From the NCBI GenBank assembly GCA_900550175.1, contig URQX01000012.1, positions 1 to 25,196 on the forward strand: a stretch of DNA of 25,196 nucleotides. The letters run 5' to 3'. Numbering within the stretch: position 1 is the stretch's first letter; each line of letters starts with the position of its first letter. Positions 22,026-25,196 of the stretch are shown here, piece after piece. This DNA comes from an uncultured Veillonella sp. GTDB lineage: Bacteria > Bacillota > Negativicutes > Veillonellales > Veillonellaceae. Under the pieces are notes generated by a model, which had not been told where the DNA came from, searched no databases, and saw only the letters and a list, made by a program, of their open reading frames with translations. The position numbers and the translations under genes are program-made.

Positions 22026-23174
22026 ATGGAATCATGGACCTTTAAAACGCAAATTTTTACTGAAAGTGTTAATCATTCTGTGACAGGCTCAAAATCAGAT
22101 GCATTAGAAAGACTTCGTTTATTAAATGGAGAGCGAATCTTTATCGTCTGTGACCCATTTTTAGAGGGAACGCCAGCTTTACAAACCGTGATTGACTTGA
22201 TAAGTATTAATAATACTTATACTGTGTATTCTGATGTAGTACCAGATCCCCCTATTGACTCTATTGTTAAGGGGGTAATGGTTTTAAGAAAAGAAGAGTC
22301 TACAGTACTAATAGTGATTGGTGGTGGCTCTGCCATTGATATGGCAAAAGGCATTAATTATTTTTGCAAAACCATATATCAAGTAGGGGTTAAAAAGTTT
22401 ATTGCTATACCAACCACTAGTGGGACTGGGTCAGAGGTTACATCATTTGCAGTTATAACAGATACTAAAACTGGTGTTAAATACCCTTTATTAGATGATA
22501 GTTTATTGCCAGATGAAGCAATTTTAACAACATTTTTTGTAAAATCTGCACCTGAAAAGGTGACAGCTTATAGTGGTATGGACGTGCTAGTTCATGCTTT
22601 GGAGTCTTTGGTCGCTAAAAAAGCTAACCATTTCACTGACGCGTTAGCCGAAAAAGCAATAGAATTAGTCGTTGAAAATTTACCAACTTGTGTTGTTGAT
22701 GGCAAGAATGAAGTGGCACGTGCTGCGATGCATGAAGCCTCTTGTATGGCCGGAATAGCATTTAATCAGGCTGGATTGGGGATTACCCATGCATTGTCAC
22801 ATCAACTAGGCGGACAATTTCATGTTCCTCATGGACTAGCCAATGCGATGCTTCTGCCTTATGTAATAATGTATAATGCAGCAAACTCAACAGTGGCTAA
22901 ATCAAAATACATTTCTATTGCTCAGAAATTATGCTTAACGAGTGAGACAAATGATGAAAGTGCACAATTAGCTGCTTTGGTAAAATGTGCACAATTTTTG
23001 GCTCGTCAAGTGGGCTGTGCTATGACTATGAAAGAGTTTGGTATTGATGATGTAACCTTTAAAAACTCATTTTCTATATTAGTACAACAAGCGATAGCTG
23101 ATCGCACTTATGGTGGTAATCCTTACGAAGCAACAAAAGAAGATTTAACACGTATATTGACATGTATTATATGA
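22026..23174 (+). CDS. pduQ: PduQ-type iron-dependent alcohol dehydrogenase
   Basis: 382 residues. It reduces propionaldehyde to 1-propanol (or 3-hydroxypropionaldehyde to 1,3-propanediol), regenerating NAD for PduP. The nucleotide motif is GGGSAIDMAKG; TTSGTGSEVT follows. The iron ligands are visible as the Asp and His of MDVLVHALE, the second His of THALSHQLGG and the last His of HVPHGLANA. No encapsulation peptide is obvious at the N-terminus, so in this organism it may be recruited through another protein. GGAGCG precedes the ATG, which overlaps tightly with the end of the upstream gene. Confidence 0.93.
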   Translation: MESWTFKTQIFTESVNHSVTGSKSDALERLRLLNGERIFIVCDPFLEGTPALQTVIDLISINNTYTVYSDVVPDPPIDSIVKGVMVLRKEESTVLIVIGGGSAIDMAKGINYFCKTIYQVGVKKFIAIPTTSGTGSEVTSFAVITDTKTGVKYPLLDDSLLPDEAILTTFFVKSAPEKVTAYSGMDVLVHALESLVAKKANHFTDALAEKAIELVVENLPTCVVDGKNEVARAAMHEASCMAGIAFNQAGLGITHALSHQLGGQFHVPHGLANAMLLPYVIMYNAANSTVAKSKYISIAQKLCLTSETNDESAQLAALVKCAQFLARQVGCAMTMKEFGIDDVTFKNSFSILVQQAIADRTYGGNPYEATKEDLTRILTCII

Positions 23175-23184
23175 GGTAACACAT

Positions 23185-23919
23185 ATGGATGCAACACAAG
23201 TGTATGTTAGTGAATTCATTGGAACAGCCGTTTTAATGGCCTTTGGTAGTAGTTGTAATGCAGCGTTATTGTTGAAGAATACTATTACTAGTGCGATTAA
23301 AACGAACTGGATTGGATTGATGTTTGGTTGGGGATTTGCAGTTACTTTTGCAGTGTATACCGCTATTAGTTTGGGTGGTGTTGCACATTTAAACCCTGCT
23401 ATTACAGTAGCATTTGCAGCAGGTGGATTATTTCCACAAGAATTAGTTATAGGAGCAGTTATAGCTCAATTGTTAGGTGGTTTTTTAGGAGCAAGCATTA
23501 CCATGCTGCACTACTATCCACACTTTAAAATAACTAGTCCTGAAGAAGGTAACAGTGTATGTATTTTTGCTACGGGTCCTGCCATTGATCATCGTGGATG
23601 GAATTTACTTTCAGAGATTATTGCAACTTTTTTGTTTATTTTCTGTGTACTTTTGCTAGGACCTATGGTAAATGGATTGACACCATTAATTATAGGTTTC
23701 TTAGTGGCAAGTATCGGTTTTTCTTTTGGCGGAACTACAGGGTTTGCACTGAACCCTGCTCGTGATTTACCTTCAAGACTTGCATATGCTATATTACCAG
23801 TTCCTAATAAAGGGGCTGCTAATTTAGGCTATGCATGGGTTCCAATAGTAGGGCCAATGATTGGTGGATTTTTAGCAGTAGGTGCGTTTATATGGCTTAA
23901 AGCATTTTTAAATTTATAA
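23185..23919 (+). CDS. Aquaglyceroporin / glycerol-propanediol facilitator (PduF/GlpF type)
   Basis: 244 residues with six hydrophobic transmembrane segments and the two half-helix motifs HLNPAITV (first) and LNPARDLPSRL (second). The Asp after the second NPAR is the mark of glycerol-conducting members rather than strict water channels. It admits the diol or triol substrate across the inner membrane. Its place in the operon supports 1,2-propanediol or glycerol as substrate. GAGGTAA lies upstream and the gap to PduQ is ten bases. Confidence 0.93.
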   Translation: MDATQVYVSEFIGTAVLMAFGSSCNAALLLKNTITSAIKTNWIGLMFGWGFAVTFAVYTAISLGGVAHLNPAITVAFAAGGLFPQELVIGAVIAQLLGGFLGASITMLHYYPHFKITSPEEGNSVCIFATGPAIDHRGWNLLSEIIATFLFIFCVLLLGPMVNGLTPLIIGFLVASIGFSFGGTTGFALNPARDLPSRLAYAILPVPNKGAANLGYAWVPIVGPMIGGFLAVGAFIWLKAFLNL

Positions 23920-23940
23920 TTTGAGGGGAGGTTATAAACC

Positions 23941-24285
23941 GTGATAGACAAGCAACGAATAATTCAAGAGTCGGTGCCAGGAAAGCAAGTTACTTTGGCT
24001 CATGTTTTAGCGAATCCTAAAAAAGATTTGTACAGTAAATTAGGATTGGATAGTGAAGGGCGTAGTGCAATAGGGATTTTAACTATTACACCTGGAGAAG
24101 CTGCTATAATTGCGGGGGATATGGCCTCTAAAGCTGCTAATGTTCATATTGAATTTATCGATCGTTTTTCAGGAGCAGTTTTAATATCAGGAGATGTATC
24201 AAGTGTAGAGGTATCTTTAACAAATATATTACAAGGCTTTTCAGAACAATTACAATTTAGTGTAGTGTCACTTACACGGAGTTGA
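23941..24285 (+). CDS. pduU: PduU/EutS-like circularly permuted BMC-H shell protein
   Basis: 114 residues matching PduU/EutS closely: RIIQESVPGKQVTLAHVLANP, the N-terminal strand that forms a beta-barrel plug, then GILTITPGEAAIIAGDMASKAANV and FIDRFSGAVLISGDVSSVEVSL. The order of secondary structure is the permuted BMC arrangement. The start is GTG 23941, with GGGGAGG upstream; no alternative ATG fits. It makes hexamers with a capped pore, a minor shell component. Its stop TGA (24283-24285) lies two bases before the next start. Confidence 0.93.
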   Translation: MIDKQRIIQESVPGKQVTLAHVLANPKKDLYSKLGLDSEGRSAIGILTITPGEAAIIAGDMASKAANVHIEFIDRFSGAVLISGDVSSVEVSLTNILQGFSEQLQFSVVSLTRS

Positions 24286-24287
24286 TA

Positions 24288-24797
24288 GTGAAGGCCTTAC
24301 GAAGTACTCTGTGGGTTGGTAGCACCTATTGTCGGGCTGAGTTGGTGGTAAAAAACTTGTTAGAAATACCATATTCTTTACCACGGCCTATGTCGATTTA
24401 TCGTAAAGAAAGTTGTATATTAACTCCAGGGGAATACATTGAAAATCCTTGGTATTTTTCTGCTTTATTGGTTTCATCTTATGATGTAGAAATTGTTGTT
24501 TTTGTATATCGATTAGGGGAACCCTTTAATCCATATCCACCTGCTACCGCAGGAGCGTTTAATCGTGTGGTAATAGGTGTTATAGTGGTTTCTAAATTAA
24601 TAGATGAATCTGTATGGAAACAAATACAAGAAGCTAAGCTTTTACTAAAGTTGGCAGGAGCTTTGACCGTGTGCGTAGTTGCAGATAAATATGAAAATAC
24701 TATATGTGAATTACCTAATATATGTAATGATGAATTTCCATATGGCTACGCTGCACTTAAAAATATATTAATACAATCAAATGACAAAGATATTTAA
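24288..24797 (+). CDS. PduV/EutP-like protein with degenerate GTP-binding site
   Basis: 169 residues from GTG 24288, chosen because GGAG (24278-24281) lies six bases upstream and MKALRSTLWVG then lines up with the family start; a TTG at 24282 is less likely. It follows EutP/PduV through its length (TPGEYIENPWYFSALLVSS, AFNRVVIGVIVVSKL, LKLAGALTVCVV). The P-loop GxxxxGK[ST] is destroyed: Gly11 is kept but Arg16-Ala17-Glu18 replace GKS/T. The Asp of the DTPG switch is Leu45, and the TKxD base-recognition motif reads SKLID. GTP hydrolysis is thus improbable. A structural or partner-binding role, such as interaction with PduU as reported for Salmonella PduV, is possible. Last gene of the rightward unit. 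Confidence 0.85.
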   Translation: MKALRSTLWVGSTYCRAELVVKNLLEIPYSLPRPMSIYRKESCILTPGEYIENPWYFSALLVSSYDVEIVVFVYRLGEPFNPYPPATAGAFNRVVIGVIVVSKLIDESVWKQIQEAKLLLKLAGALTVCVVADKYENTICELPNICNDEFPYGYAALKNILIQSNDKDI

Positions 24798-24821
24798 AGC
24801 AAATTACTCCTTTCAGAATAT

Positions 24822-24868
24822 CTAGAAAAGACTCTATCTTAATGCCCTCAAGATAGAGTCTTTTCTAG
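24822..24868 (+). terminator. Rho-independent terminator of the microcompartment operon
   Basis: A perfect 19-bp stem (24822-24840 with 24850-24868) with a 9-base loop; the descending arm contains TTTTCT and is followed by TTATAATAA. It lies 24 bases after the last gene and closes the rightward unit. It can be read in both directions. Confidence 0.85.
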
Positions 24869-24879
24869 TTATAATAAAC

Positions 24880-24908
24880 TTGACAATGACGATATTTTTA
24901 CTTATATA
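24880..24908 (+). promoter_or_regulatory. Sigma-70-type promoter for the DUF805 remnant
   Basis: TTGACA (24880-24885), a spacer of 17 bases, and TATATA (24903-24908). A perfect -35 box with a good -10 box, about 40 bases before the ATG of the broken DUF805 gene, so the gene was once functional and may still be transcribed. Confidence 0.7.
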
Positions 24909-24945
24909 TTTAGCGGTTTAATAATTTCATTTTAAAGGATTTATT

Positions 24946-25113
24946 ATGGAACAATTTCATTCTATATTTTCTCTATCAGGTCGCATGAATCGTTGATCTT
25001 TCTTTATCAATATGTTTATTGTATTTGCCATCGGTTTTGTGGGGTATTTTCATGTACGCCGAATAGGCATGACTAATCCCCCAGTTAAACTGGGGGTTGG
25101 CAAAATTTCTTAG
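24946..25113 (+). pseudogene. Broken DUF805-type membrane protein gene
   Basis: AAAGGA precedes ATG 24946. The first 16 codons encode FSLSGRMNR, the N-terminal motif of DUF805 proteins, and a TGA stop (24994-24996) stands where the family usually has an aromatic residue such as Trp (TGG to TGA by one base). The same frame then continues with FFINMFIVFAIGFVGYFHV, a plausible first membrane helix, until about 25070, where the sequence changes into the end of a mobile element and runs to TAG 25111-25113. Two lesions are therefore visible: a nonsense codon and an insertion that removes the rest of the gene. DUF805 assignment rests on a short stretch. Confidence 0.5.
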
Positions 25114-25196
25114 AGAAAAGGAAAGAACCTCCTAGTGATAAAATGAAGTTGGTCTGGCAACCACAACATTTCAACATAGGAGGTTCAATGTCAATG
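25071..25196 (+). mobile_element. Left end of a probable IS200/IS605-family element with leader hairpins (truncated by window)
   Basis: CCCCCAG (25078-25084) and CTGGGGG (25090-25096) form a compact GC-rich hairpin with a TTAAA loop. Farther on, GAACCTCCTA (25125-25134) pairs perfectly with TAGGAGGTTC (25177-25186), burying the AGGAGG ribosome site of an ATG at 25188 that begins an open frame (MSM...) cut by the window end. Inner segments AAATG/CATTT and GTTG/CAAC extend the fold. Known IS200 elements have just this layout: a terminal hairpin that stops incoming transcription, and a second hairpin that hides the transposase start. The exact left boundary is uncertain and the transposase itself is not visible. 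Confidence 0.6.

Noticed and set aside
24994..24996. TGA read as Trp or selenocysteine in the DUF805 frame
   Set aside because: Other genes in the window use TGG for Trp and TGA only as a stop, no selenocysteine hairpin is visible, and the frame is also cut by an insertion, so a pseudogene is simpler.
25078..25186. CRISPR repeat or phage attachment site at the right edge
   Set aside because: The repeats are inverted, occur once, and form leader hairpins just before a start codon; no spaced direct repeats are present.

Overview
The window is A+T-rich and low-GC, with Gram-positive-style Shine-Dalgarno sites (AGGAGG) and standard genetic code. The gene content and the style of the proteins point to Veillonella or a close relative (Negativicutes). 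This assignment is inference from protein resemblance, not from a database search.

Left block (1-6015, + strand): an arginine-biosynthesis cluster. It holds the end of an M20 amidohydrolase, an ornithine-carbamoyltransferase-like gene (argF), argC, argB, argD, a 60-residue small membrane-type protein, and a complete second M20 amidohydrolase. A strong bidirectional terminator closes it at 6031-6076. The ArgF-like protein has lost the aspartate and serine that hold the alpha-amino group of ornithine in E. coli, so its true substrate is an open question.

Middle and right (6114-24797): one glycyl-radical-enzyme bacterial microcompartment (GRM) locus, organised as two divergent transcription units around a ~350-bp regulatory region (8949-9296). 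The leftward unit encodes a PduT-like tandem-domain shell protein, a TPR protein fused to a DUF4037 nucleotidyltransferase-like domain, and a DUF4125 protein. The rightward unit is a tight run of 18 genes: B12-independent diol/glycerol dehydratase, its radical-SAM activase, PduB-like shell protein, BMC-H, a flavoprotein-like protein, EutN-like vertex protein, an aldehyde dehydrogenase paralogue, a PocR-domain sensor and an AraC-type regulator, PduL, PduP, BMC-H with a long charged tail, a second BMC-H, a PduO-C/GlcG-type protein, PduQ alcohol dehydrogenase, an aquaglyceroporin, PduU-like shell protein and a PduV-like protein. The expected pathway is 1,2-propanediol or glycerol in through the facilitator, dehydration to an aldehyde inside the shell, then dismutation to acyl-CoA (PduP), acyl phosphate (PduL) and alcohol (PduQ), recycling CoA and NAD internally. 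No B12 reactivase, adenosyltransferase or fuculose-phosphate aldolase is present in the window.

Several parts of the locus look remodelled: an insertion of about 60 residues inside the glycyl radical enzyme that resembles an internal encapsulation peptide followed by a CGC motif; a sensor whose phospho-acceptor histidine position is Cys and a cognate-looking receiver whose phospho-acceptor position is Ala; a PduV-like protein with a destroyed P-loop; and the PduT/DUF4037/DUF4125 unit of unknown function.

Right edge (24798-25196): locus terminator, a strong promoter, a broken DUF805 gene (in-frame TGA), and the left end of what looks like an IS200/IS605-type element with its characteristic leader hairpins, cut off by the window end.
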